Part shown: one piece after another, positions 18,125 through 26,092 of the stretch
How the letters are laid out: the number at the start of each line of letters is the position of its first letter
How positions within the stretch are numbered: the first letter of the stretch is position 1
NCBI GenBank assembly: GCA_964442495.1
Contig: CAYTZN010000009.1
Span: 1-64,000 of the forward strand
Source: CAYTZN01 sp964442495
GTDB lineage: Bacteria; Pseudomonadota; Gammaproteobacteria; Legionellales; Legionellaceae
Direction of reading: 5' to 3'
DNA length: 64,000 bases
The notes under the pieces: model-generated
Told to the model about the DNA's origin: nothing
Databases searched by the model: none
The model's input: only the letters and a program-made list of their open reading frames with translations
Position numbers and translations under genes: made by a program

Positions 18125-21026
18125 GGGGTTGTTGTTTGTTGTTTGCTGTTTGCTTTTTATAGCACGCATCGCTATAGCTATGCCGGAGGATAACTCCGGC
18201 AAGCTTATTCAATACCTTGCTCAGGAAAAATTAAATTTAACAATAGCCAATAATGAAGCAAAACTTTCACTAGCGCATGCGATTGATGAAGAAAGCTTAG
18301 CCTTGCAAAAAGAACAAAATAAAGCTTTTCTAGCGCTCATTGATATTAAAATCGATAATTTTGAAAACTTCCTTATCCAACAACGTAAGCAGCAACAAAA
18401 CCTGTCTATTCGGCTGAAAAAATTACAGCAATCTTCGCTGGGCACATTGGACGGAATGATTTCAGAGGAGCAGATTAGTAAAATCACGACACTTGCCGCT
18501 GTAAATAACAAAACCATCGATCTTATTTCTGATAACTTAACATTACTCCGCGACTATCAAGCAACATTGTCCATTAAAAATAGAGCGTTAGATGTCGAGC
18601 AAGCTCGAATTGATGCGCAGCACTATTTAGAGGCATTAAATTCAAAAATCAACGTGCTCACTCTGCAACGTGAAGGTTTATATCAAAAAAATATAGAGTT
18701 ACAAGAGGCTAAAAAGACCGAGGCGGGCTTTAAAACTACGTACTTTCTCGAAGCTAAATTATTGCTTAATAACCAAGACATCACCCTTATTCAATATCAA
18801 ATTTCAGAATTTGAGCTGGAAAAAAAGCGCATCAATGCTGAGTATTTGTTGATAAAAAATCAAGACATCAAAACACTCCAATCAGTGACAGATACTTATG
18901 TAAATATTAGCCGTCAATTGTTAAACCTAGAAACATCCTTAACCAATATGCTGACTGTGCTAAAAAATGAACACCGTTTGGTTGCTGAAAGTGGGTTGAA
19001 ATCTCAATGTTTAAGCCTTCAAAAAACGGCATCCATGCACCTTTTGGACATCAAGCGACAACAGTCTCTCGTCCAAGGCTCTTTGGAGCAGAAGCAGCAG
19101 CAATTGAAAAAGCAATTGTCAATGCGCCAAAGTTTGGCTGAATACCACTTAGAAACCTGGCCTTCTATTGTTGGCCAATTATTGCTCATTCCTGTTAAGT
19201 TTTATGACTACATAAAAACATTATGGTCTAAAGTATCTGATAATTATGTTTGGCAAGACTCATGGTCGTTTGTGTTTTACTGGGTGTCCTTTGGGTTGAT
19301 TCTCCTAGCGGCGTTTTTATTGAACCGTGTTTTTTTCCGTGTAATTCAAGATAAAGAGCGCTCAAGACTATCCGCGCATTTATACGATGGTCTTCTTGTT
19401 GTTCTTTGCCGAAATGTTCCCCATTTGGCTTTTTTCTCAATTGTTATCATGACGTTTTTCTTAAGCCATATTTCCTTCGCAAGTTACCAGTTATTGATTA
19501 ATTTAATGGTGGTTTGGTTGACGTTTCGCAATTTAATTTTGATCGCACGTTTGGTGCTATTAGAGCGCGTCAGTGACTCATCTGGACATGACGTTAAATT
19601 ATATTATCGATTAAAATGGTTGTTTCTGATTGGTGGATGGACTACCGCATTGATGGTTGTTAGTCATCAGCTGCCATTGTCTTTATTGTTACAAGATATT
19701 TTTAATCGGCTTTTTATGCTGTTTCTTTTGGCGGTGTCCTTTGTGCTGTGGAAAAGTCGTGATGTTATTCCTTACTTATTAAGACCTTTATTGATCACAA
19801 AAAAACGTTATTTTAGAAATGTAATTTCTATTCTTTCGCTTTTGGTGCCTTTAATCATATTGACCACCGCTATCATTGGTTTAGTCGGGTATATAAATTT
19901 AGCTTGGACAATGAGCCGCTATCAAGCTTATTTATTGTTGTTGCTCATCAGTTACGTTTTAGTACGAGGTCTTATTTTTGATGCATTGGAATTGTTATCG
20001 GAATGGATGATTTCCGCGTTAAAAAATGGATGGTTATGGACAGAGGTTATATTAAAGCCGCTGGACATGATATTACGTGGACTCTTAGTGGTAACCAGCA
20101 TTGTATTATTGTTCCAAATATTTGGTTGGTATTCTGATGCATTTGTGATGGGAACCCTTAAAAAATTTGGCTCATACCCACTGATTGATGTTTCAGGCGT
20201 TCACATTACCTTTGTCAGCATTTTGGAATTTGCGTTACTCCTTTGTATTTTTACATGGGCCTCCAAATGGACGCGTGAATTTTGTTATCGATGGCTATAC
20301 CGTAATGCCAAAGATGCAGGCATTCGAAATAGTTTGTCGGTTTTTACGCAGTATGCTGTGATTTTAATGGGTGTGTTTGTTACGTTACGTGTTCTTGGGT
20401 TAGATTTTAGTGGCATGTCAATGGTTTTGGGTGGATTAGCTGTCGGTATGGGGTTTGGTTTGCGTGATTTTGCGAGCAATATTGTGGGTGGCATCATGTT
20501 ACTGATAGAACGCCCTGTTCGTGAAGGTGATTTAATCACATTAGGAGAGTATGAAGGGCGTGTCGCACATATAGGTATTCGTTCCATGCGGGTTTCATCA
20601 TGGGATAACATGGAGGTGCTTATTCCTAACGCAGAAACGTTTAATAAACCATTTACCAATTGGACTCACCAAGACAGCATTGTAAGAACTGTGGTGCCTA
20701 TTAAAGTGAGTCGTGCAGATGATCCCATCATGATTCAACAATTGATTTTGGATGTTTTGTCAATCATTCCTGAAATATTAGAAAACCCACCCGCGCAAGT
20801 GTTTCTTAAAAAAATTGATGAAGCGCTTATTGAGTTTGAGGTGCGTTATTTTATCAATGTGCAACTCTACACGCGTTTTGAAATTCGCTCAAAAGTGTTG
20901 TTTGCAATTACTGCACAATTTAAAGCCGCAGGGGTTCAACCCCCCATTCCACCATTAAGCGTGGAAGTCAAAAACGCTAAAACGGACAGTGAACATGTAT
21001 TCCCAAAAAATGCCACTGAAGAGTGA
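18099..21026 (+). CDS. MscK/KefA-type large mechanosensitive channel
   Basis: The 975-aa protein probably releases solutes under hypo-osmotic shock in the inner membrane. It has a signal peptide (LLFVVCCLLFIARIAIA), a long coiled-coil periplasmic domain at about residues 35-370, about eleven membrane segments, and a C-terminal MscS core with GGLAVGMGFGLRDFASNIVGG (pore helix), RPVREGD and VLIPNAETFNKPFTNWT. The listed TTG start overlaps the end of aspS; another TTG at about 18126 just after AATAAGG is equally possible. The mutH frame begins inside its last codons. Confidence 0.88.
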   Translation: MRRPHRQNKGLLFVVCCLLFIARIAIAMPEDNSGKLIQYLAQEKLNLTIANNEAKLSLAHAIDEESLALQKEQNKAFLALIDIKIDNFENFLIQQRKQQQNLSIRLKKLQQSSLGTLDGMISEEQISKITTLAAVNNKTIDLISDNLTLLRDYQATLSIKNRALDVEQARIDAQHYLEALNSKINVLTLQREGLYQKNIELQEAKKTEAGFKTTYFLEAKLLLNNQDITLIQYQISEFELEKKRINAEYLLIKNQDIKTLQSVTDTYVNISRQLLNLETSLTNMLTVLKNEHRLVAESGLKSQCLSLQKTASMHLLDIKRQQSLVQGSLEQKQQQLKKQLSMRQSLAEYHLETWPSIVGQLLLIPVKFYDYIKTLWSKVSDNYVWQDSWSFVFYWVSFGLILLAAFLLNRVFFRVIQDKERSRLSAHLYDGLLVVLCRNVPHLAFFSIVIMTFFLSHISFASYQLLINLMVVWLTFRNLILIARLVLLERVSDSSGHDVKLYYRLKWLFLIGGWTTALMVVSHQLPLSLLLQDIFNRLFMLFLLAVSFVLWKSRDVIPYLLRPLLITKKRYFRNVISILSLLVPLIILTTAIIGLVGYINLAWTMSRYQAYLLLLLISYVLVRGLIFDALELLSEWMISALKNGWLWTEVILKPLDMILRGLLVVTSIVLLFQIFGWYSDAFVMGTLKKFGSYPLIDVSGVHITFVSILEFALLLCIFTWASKWTREFCYRWLYRNAKDAGIRNSLSVFTQYAVILMGVFVTLRVLGLDFSGMSMVLGGLAVGMGFGLRDFASNIVGGIMLLIERPVREGDLITLGEYEGRVAHIGIRSMRVSSWDNMEVLIPNAETFNKPFTNWTHQDSIVRTVVPIKVSRADDPIMIQQLILDVLSIIPEILENPPAQVFLKKIDEALIEFEVRYFINVQLYTRFEIRSKVLFAITAQFKAAGVQPPIPPLSVEVKNAKTDSEHVFPKNATEE

Positions 21027-21666
21027 AGAGGAGCTCTTGGTCCGTTGCAAAGCAATTGAAGGATTAAGCTTTTTACAATTGGCAACACAACTAGGTATTT
21101 TTATACCTGCTGATCCTATAAAGCGCAAAGGCTGGCTAGGTCAAGCCATTGAACTAGCTTTGGGCGCCACTGCTGGAAATAAATCTATTCCTGATTTCTC
21201 AGGCTTAGGCATTGAACTTAAAACCCTACCTATCAATCAGTTAGGAAAGCCTGCTGAGTCTACTTTTGTTACGTCCATTCCATTATTGACCATTCAGCAT
21301 GAAAGCTGGGAGACCTCACAATGTTATACTAAATTAAAACGGGTGTTATGGTTACCGGTTGAAGGAGATAAGTCCATTGATTTTCCTCATCGTCGTATTG
21401 GTCGAGCCATATTATGGTCACCTTCGTTTGAGGAAGAAAATACACTCCGTAAAGATTGGCTTGATCTTACGCTTTTGATAAACACTGGCAGACTCGCTGA
21501 AATTTCAGCAAGCATGGGTGAGTACTTACAAGTTAGACCCAAAGCGGCTCATGGCAAGTCACTTTGTTATGGTTTTGATGAAGTGGGCAATAAAACGTTA
21601 ACGTTGCCACGGGGTTTTTATTTAAGAAGCCGTTTCACTATGACCCTTTGCACACTGTCACCTTGA
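20995..21666 (+). CDS. mutH: DNA mismatch repair endonuclease MutH
   Basis: It nicks the unmethylated strand at hemimethylated GATC sites during methyl-directed mismatch repair, activated by MutL. The 223-aa protein has the Sau3AI/MutH fold motif PDFSGLGIELKT with the D-x(n)-E-x-K catalytic triad, plus GWLGQAIELALGA, KRVLWLPVEG and the C-terminal YLQVRPKAAHGKS. The ATG at 20995 follows an in-frame GTG at 20989. The gene starts inside the mscK-like gene (about 32 bp overlap) with no clear Shine-Dalgarno, so it probably depends on translational coupling. Confidence 0.93.
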   Translation: MYSQKMPLKSEEELLVRCKAIEGLSFLQLATQLGIFIPADPIKRKGWLGQAIELALGATAGNKSIPDFSGLGIELKTLPINQLGKPAESTFVTSIPLLTIQHESWETSQCYTKLKRVLWLPVEGDKSIDFPHRRIGRAILWSPSFEEENTLRKDWLDLTLLINTGRLAEISASMGEYLQVRPKAAHGKSLCYGFDEVGNKTLTLPRGFYLRSRFTMTLCTLSP

Positions 21667-21694
21667 ATTATGCGAATTATTGCTCTAATACTAC

Positions 21695-21725
21695 CTTAAG
21701 GTTAGCTTGCTAGTATGTGCATAAT
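21695..21725 (+). promoter_or_regulatory. PmrA-box-like tandem repeat with -10 element
   Basis: CTTAAGGTT (21695-21703), AG, then CTTGCTAGT (21706-21714) matches the layout of the Legionella PmrA box (CTTAATATT-N2-CTTAATATT): 7 of 9 in the first half and 6 of 9 in the second. A CATAAT -10-like hexamer follows at 21720-21725. PmrA is known to activate many Dot/Icm effector genes in Legionella. This assignment is from consensus only. Confidence 0.4.
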
Positions 21726-21745
21726 TTAATCTAGGAGTGGTTTGC

Positions 21746-23359
21746 ATGTCCTATACGTATATTCATGGAACCAACTCATTAGCGCTAGCATTATTGCCAA
21801 AAACGGGCTTTGTCTTAGCGTCACCTTACTTTTTGATAAATAAATACCAATTGGCCCCTTTGGGGGGTGAGGTGGTTCACAGTCGTTATGTGCCACTGAA
21901 CAGCGGTTATGTAGCCTTTGGTGCACTAGAAACGATTCCTATAGGTTTAAGAGATGCTTACACGTTAAACTCGATTGTCGAGCAGTATACTTCGGGTGCA
22001 ATGCCCAACCGCGAGGAGCTAATCAAAAACATACATGAAGAGATAGTAAGCTTTAAAGCAGGGTGCTTTAGTCGGCTCAATATGATATTGGTATATTTAG
22101 CCAGAGCAAAACAAATAGGAATCTCTACTGAAGACATTGTAACTATAGAGGAAATAAAAACACTCAATAGAGATATTGACGCGATGATACAATATTTTCA
22201 TTTTCTCCTGCTTTTAGGTACTCATATTAACGTTGCTGAGCAATCACTGGTTGATAGTTTCAAACCACAAAATGCAGTGTTATGGTCAACATTCCTATCG
22301 AAATTTACCTATTTTAATATAACCGAAAAAATCACGACAAATAAAATCAATGTTGAATATCTTTATAATCATCGCGATGTGTTAAGTGAAGAGGAGCTAC
22401 AACCTTTGATTGACCTGTTGGCATTGCCAGGTAGTCATTATTTTAGTGTTAATAAAGACATCAAACAAGCTTCTGATTTAGAGCTAGAGTGGCGTGGTAA
22501 GACCCATTGCAACGATAAGGATTTTTATACGTTGTCGATGAATACCAGTATGGCATTGGCAACTTTTTTTAAAGAAATGATGCAGGGCTTGATGACGGCC
22601 AATTATTTCAAAGAATTGCATATCAATATTATAGCGTTCCTTAATGCTTTAAAAGAAAAGCGCTCGGAACTTAATATGCTATTTGAAAAGCCCGCCCAAA
22701 ACATCCTTTCTGAAGAAGATAGCGTCTTTAGTGAAGCACCGTTCCCTTTGGTTTTTATAGCCGACAATAATAAGCAGATCCTACTTTACGATAAAAATAA
22801 AGCTGAGTATCGAGCCTATCAACCGTTGGTTGTTGGAAAAGATATACAAACCATTGCAACCAATACGGAAAAAAACCAAAAAAGTGTGAGTGATTTTTTG
22901 GTAAAAAACGGTTTAACCTCTATTAATGTGATCACTTTCGATAAGCTTAAAGAATGTAGGGTGTCAAAAATAGCGGCCGAATTTCTTTTGGTGTTTCGCG
23001 AGCAGTACTCTCATAAATTTAAAGAAACCAACAGTACTGGTCTTATGAAAATGTATAAAATTGTTAATTCAAATCAATCGTCCTTTGAAAAACTTAAAAG
23101 CATGATTGCCATTGCTAGAGTGAAAACAACACCAGGATTTTCGTTTTGGTATAGCAATAGCCATATTTTGGGAAAGGGGCGACATAAGAATGTTATGTAT
23201 TTATACAAAGAGCTTTCGCAACTAAAACTTGATGCTGATGATATTTCAGATGTATGGGTACGCTTGCAAAAAATCACAGTGATGATTACTAGCTTATCTT
23301 TTATACATGGGGATTTGGAAAAATCTTCAGATAACGCAACGGCAAGGTTATCTTTTTAA
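21746..23359 (+). CDS. Large protein of unknown function, Dot/Icm effector candidate
   Basis: The 537-aa protein has no signal peptide or membrane segment. The ATG at 21746 lies 8 bp after AGGAG and is preferred to an in-frame GTG at 21737. The N terminus SYTYIHGTNSLALALLPKTGF has an HGTNS motif like the start of some ADP-ribosyltransferase-fold proteins, but no catalytic Glu motif can be assigned, so this is only a hint. The rest is hydrophilic and helix-rich with many Lys/Asn. The C terminus (HGDLEKSSDNATARLSF) is Glu/Ser-rich, compatible with a type IVB secretion signal. It stands alone after mutH, with a PmrA-like box upstream and a hairpin terminator downstream. Function is unrecognised. 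Confidence 0.7.
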   Translation: MSYTYIHGTNSLALALLPKTGFVLASPYFLINKYQLAPLGGEVVHSRYVPLNSGYVAFGALETIPIGLRDAYTLNSIVEQYTSGAMPNREELIKNIHEEIVSFKAGCFSRLNMILVYLARAKQIGISTEDIVTIEEIKTLNRDIDAMIQYFHFLLLLGTHINVAEQSLVDSFKPQNAVLWSTFLSKFTYFNITEKITTNKINVEYLYNHRDVLSEEELQPLIDLLALPGSHYFSVNKDIKQASDLELEWRGKTHCNDKDFYTLSMNTSMALATFFKEMMQGLMTANYFKELHINIIAFLNALKEKRSELNMLFEKPAQNILSEEDSVFSEAPFPLVFIADNNKQILLYDKNKAEYRAYQPLVVGKDIQTIATNTEKNQKSVSDFLVKNGLTSINVITFDKLKECRVSKIAAEFLLVFREQYSHKFKETNSTGLMKMYKIVNSNQSSFEKLKSMIAIARVKTTPGFSFWYSNSHILGKGRHKNVMYLYKELSQLKLDADDISDVWVRLQKITVMITSLSFIHGDLEKSSDNATARLSF

Positions 23360-23368
23360 AACAAGGCG

Positions 23369-23404
23369 GTAACCCAAGGCCACACTAGCACGACCTTGGG
23401 TTAC
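23369..23404. terminator. Bidirectional hairpin terminator
   Basis: GTAACCCAAGG (23369-23379) pairs perfectly with CCTTGGGTTAC (23394-23404) around a 14-nt loop. It lies between the effector-like gene and the convergent BON lipoprotein gene. No long T tract follows. Confidence 0.6.
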
Positions 23405-23410
23405 AATAGT

Positions 23411-23719
23411 TTATTTACGAACAACGATATCATTTTGTACAGACTGGACACCTTCTGTTTTTCTTGCAATGTCTTCAGCTGTATCACTTTGGCGAATGGT
23501 TTTTACATAGCCGCTAAGCGTTACTACGCGTTGATGAGTAACGACACGTACATTTAAAGAGGACAAGCCTTCATTGTGAAGCAAATTCTCATGAACGGCT
23601 GTTGTAATAGACGTGTCAGTTGGTTGGAGTTTAAAAAAATGCATGCTTCTTTGAGTTTGGCAACCAACCATCAGGGCTAAGCCTACGGATAAAATTACAC
23701 CACGGTAAAAATGATTCAT
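23411..23719 (-). CDS. BON-domain lipoprotein
   Basis: The 102-aa precursor starts at 23719, behind GGAGA, with MNHFYRGVILSVGLALMVGC. The lipobox is LMVG-C, so it is predicted to be lipid-anchored in the envelope. The mature part is one BON domain: DTSITTAVHENLLHNEGLSSLNVRVVTHQRVVTLSGYV, then AEDIARKTEGVQSVQNDIVV. BON domains occur in envelope-stress proteins such as OsmY. A short stretch upstream (23720-23970) holds the two divergent promoter regions. Confidence 0.88.
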   Translation of the reverse strand: MNHFYRGVILSVGLALMVGCQTQRSMHFFKLQPTDTSITTAVHENLLHNEGLSSLNVRVVTHQRVVTLSGYVKTIRQSDTAEDIARKTEGVQSVQNDIVVRK

Positions 23720-23970
23720 TTTGTCTCCATAATTATCTAGGTTCAACTTACAGTGTAGTCGTCGAATGTTAAAATTTAAAGATTAATTTATGGGAGAGTG
23801 GTTTAAGACTGTTTGAAGATAACATCATCAATAACGTTCATTCTGTAGACTCAATTTTTAAACGTGGATTTTTATCCTTGCAATTTTAGCGCAATTCATT
23901 AAAGTTTATAGTTAATGGAAAGTGATATTTATATAAATCATTGATAAAAAAAACGCAGGGAGTTTTTTAC

Positions 23971-24291
23971 ATGAGTAATAAAGTTATTAGCGCGATAATT
24001 TTATTGGGCGCAAATTCTATGCTGTATGCGGATGATAATGTTTCACAACAAATCCAATTATTAAACACTCAAATTCAAATGCAATTTCAAAAAGTTAACG
24101 CGTCTCAACTGAAGCAAAATAAGGATTTCAATACACAGATTCAAGCACAATTAAAACAAATGCAAACGGACTTACAAGATCAAATTCAAAAAATGAACAC
24201 ACAAACACAGAATCAGATGAAGGATTTGCAAGCATCATTGCAACAGCAAATTAGCGATATACAACAACAAGCGTTAAAATCTAAGCAGTAA
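23971..24291 (+). CDS. Small secreted Gln-rich coiled-coil protein
   Basis: The 106-aa precursor has a signal peptide (MSNKVISAIILLGANSMLYA). The ATG at 23971 follows GGGAG and is preferred over an upstream in-frame TTG. The mature protein is almost entirely Gln/Asn/Lys-rich heptad sequence with repeating QIQ, QMQ and QLK units (for example NTQIQAQLKQMQTDLQDQIQ). It is predicted to be a single periplasmic coiled coil, with the size and look of a murein-lipoprotein-like spacer but no lipobox. No family is recognised. Confidence 0.75.
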   Translation: MSNKVISAIILLGANSMLYADDNVSQQIQLLNTQIQMQFQKVNASQLKQNKDFNTQIQAQLKQMQTDLQDQIQKMNTQTQNQMKDLQASLQQQISDIQQQALKSKQ

Positions 24292-24332
24292 AATATAGGG
24301 TAAATATTGAGAAATTTTTAGTAAGGTAAATT

Positions 24333-24363
24333 GCAGCCACCCTACGATGAGCAGGGTGGCTGC
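24333..24363. terminator. Bidirectional hairpin terminator
   Basis: GCAGCCACCCT (24333-24343) and AGGGTGGCTGC (24353-24363) form a perfect, GC-rich 11-bp stem. It lies between the coiled-coil gene and the convergent cold-shock gene. Confidence 0.7.
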
Positions 24364-24373
24364 GGGAAATATC

Positions 24374-24580
24374 TTATACTACTTCTACGTCTTCTGCTTG
24401 TGGGCCTTTTTGACCTTGACCTGCTTTGAACATAACTGCTGCGCCTTCAGCAAGGGTCTTGAAACCGTTGCTTTGAATTGCACTGAAGTGAACAAAATAA
24501 TCTTTACCATTACTTTCGATGAAACCAAAGCCTTTGCTTTCGTTAAACCATTTAACTGTACCACGTACTTTTTCTGACAT
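24374..24580 (-). CDS. Cold-shock domain protein (CspA family)
   Basis: The 68-aa single-stranded nucleic-acid-binding OB-fold protein has RNP1 KGFGFI and RNP2 YFVHFSAI, and the start RGTVKWFNESKG. The ATG at 24580 follows TAGGAA. Whether it is cold-inducible cannot be told from the sequence. Confidence 0.95.
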   Translation of the reverse strand: MSEKVRGTVKWFNESKGFGFIESNGKDYFVHFSAIQSNGFKTLAEGAAVMFKAGQGQKGPQAEDVEVV

Positions 24581-24702
24581 TTTCAATTATTCCTAATAAG
24601 CTGGAGCGCCATTGTAACACCTTGAGTGGATAATGCCAAATACATTTGTAAATATATAATTTACTCAGCATTTATTAGATTATTATCAGATCTGTTTCAA
24701 GT

Positions 24703-25269
24703 CTATTTATCCCCAGGTTCATTGGGTTTGAGGGCTGCGAGTCGTTTTTTGATGTTTTCTAAACCGAGTTTTCGCATGGTATTCATATTGTCTTCCGGTA
24801 TTTTTGTTGTATCTCCATAATGTTTGATTGCCTTTTCGACACTTTTTTCACGTAAAAGATGCAGCATAGGGTAAGGCGAGCGGTTGGTATAATTGGTCAC
24901 ATCGTTAGGAGCAGTATCAGCAAAACAATAGTCCGGATGAAACGTGGCCAGTTGATAAACGCCTTCATACTCCTCTTCATCTAAAAGTGATTCCGCATAA
25001 TCTACAAAATCTAAATAATCTAAAAAATCCTTAAATAACGAAGGAAAAACAAGAAGGGACGTCTCAACCTCTGGAGTTTTATCTAAAAATACCAGCGCTA
25101 TAAAAATTTCTTCAAGCGCCTCTTGGATGGTGGGCGCATTAATAACGTCGATTTTTATAGATCCTTTATCAAATTCACGCTTTGCGAAAGGGCAGATGTT
25201 AAGCGGGATAATGAAAGATCGAATCCAATCTTCTGTAAGTTTTACAATGTGTTGATCAAGCATGTTCAT
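24703..25269 (-). CDS. DUF1415-family protein
   Basis: The 188-aa soluble protein has the DUF1415 signatures NICPFAKREF near the N terminus, QLATFHPDYCFA and TNRSPYPMLHLLRE. No biochemical function is established for the family. It is the downstream neighbour of the disordered-protein gene at 25313-25759 on the same strand, 43 bp apart. Confidence 0.9.
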   Translation of the reverse strand: MNMLDQHIVKLTEDWIRSFIIPLNICPFAKREFDKGSIKIDVINAPTIQEALEEIFIALVFLDKTPEVETSLLVFPSLFKDFLDYLDFVDYAESLLDEEEYEGVYQLATFHPDYCFADTAPNDVTNYTNRSPYPMLHLLREKSVEKAIKHYGDTTKIPEDNMNTMRKLGLENIKKRLAALKPNEPGDK

Positions 25270-25312
25270 AATCCATAAAGTATTAAAGGCTTGTTTAAGA
25301 GGCTAAGGGTAT

Positions 25313-25759
25313 TTACTTAAAATCCGCTTTAGACATTTTCAAAGGGACATTTCCATCATCTTCTTTATTTTCATGGTCTCTTTTAGTAACTGTAGATTTA
25401 TCAAATCTCAGGGGCTCTTCAAGAGCCAATAAATGGCTTGCTATTGGATTTTCAAGGGTTCTTTCGAGTATGCGTTGGGCTTCAAGTTCTTCAAGTTCTT
25501 TATCCTCTTCACAGGGTAAAAGCTTTGTGTAAGTTGAAAAAAAAGAGCACGGTGGTAATACTAGTGAGGGTGATCTCGATGTTTTGTCTTCCGTAGTGTC
25601 CATGGCTTCAGGAGGAGCATCGAGCTTTATCGGTTGAAAAGGGCTAGCACTCGCTGATGCTGTAGCCTCTGATGCTTGAGATAAATAGCCAGATTCATTA
25701 GAGCAGGATGAGAATAATCTTGATCCTATTGGAGTGAAGGGTTTGGTTTGTTTTTTCAT
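25313..25759 (-). CDS. Disordered Ser/Ala/Glu-rich hypothetical protein
   Basis: The 148-aa protein has no signal peptide, membrane segment or known domain. The N-terminal half is low-complexity with an alternating Ser-Ala stretch (ATASASAS), and the middle has an acidic ELEELEAQRILERTLE helix. A similar Ser-Ala run occurs in the effector-like gene at 61 kb. The start has little Shine-Dalgarno. It could be a small effector or a non-conserved frame. Confidence 0.5.
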   Translation of the reverse strand: MKKQTKPFTPIGSRLFSSCSNESGYLSQASEATASASASPFQPIKLDAPPEAMDTTEDKTSRSPSLVLPPCSFFSTYTKLLPCEEDKELEELEAQRILERTLENPIASHLLALEEPLRFDKSTVTKRDHENKEDDGNVPLKMSKADFK

Positions 25760-25957
25760 AAATTCATTGGTCGCTTAGGGGCATTTATTTTAAATGTGGT
25801 TACTTTAAGTGATGAAATGATACAGTGTAGAAATTACTTTGTCCTTTATTTACTTAAACTGGTTGATATAAGAAGCAAGAAGAGCAAACATTTAAATAGA
25901 TCTCTTTGGAATAGACTGCTCATACGTAAGTCAAAATTACCTTGGAGAACGCTTCTT

Positions 25958-25980
25958 TCATCCACAGAATCTGTGGATAA
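25958..25980. promoter_or_regulatory. Opposed pair of DnaA-box-like sequences in the region upstream of lolC
   Basis: The reverse complement of TGTGGATAA (25972-25980) is the perfect DnaA consensus TTATCCACA. TCATCCACA (25958-25966) is one mismatch from consensus on the plus strand. The two face each other 5 bp apart. They lie in the 333-bp stretch 25760-26092, in which I see no credible gene. Similar 9-mers also occur by chance (for example in hppD at 36594). Confidence 0.35.
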
Positions 25981-26092
25981 CATTGTGTGTTGTCTGATGA
26001 TGAGTATTTATAACATTGCATAGATGCAGCAGGGGTATATCTTGTCGCCGGTTTTTTCACTACAATATATTTTTATCAAATTTAGACCAAGT

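Noticed and set aside
25748..26023. 91-codon plus-strand frame before lolC
   Set aside because: No domain and composition unlike a protein; the stretch reads as regulatory DNA with DnaA-like boxes.
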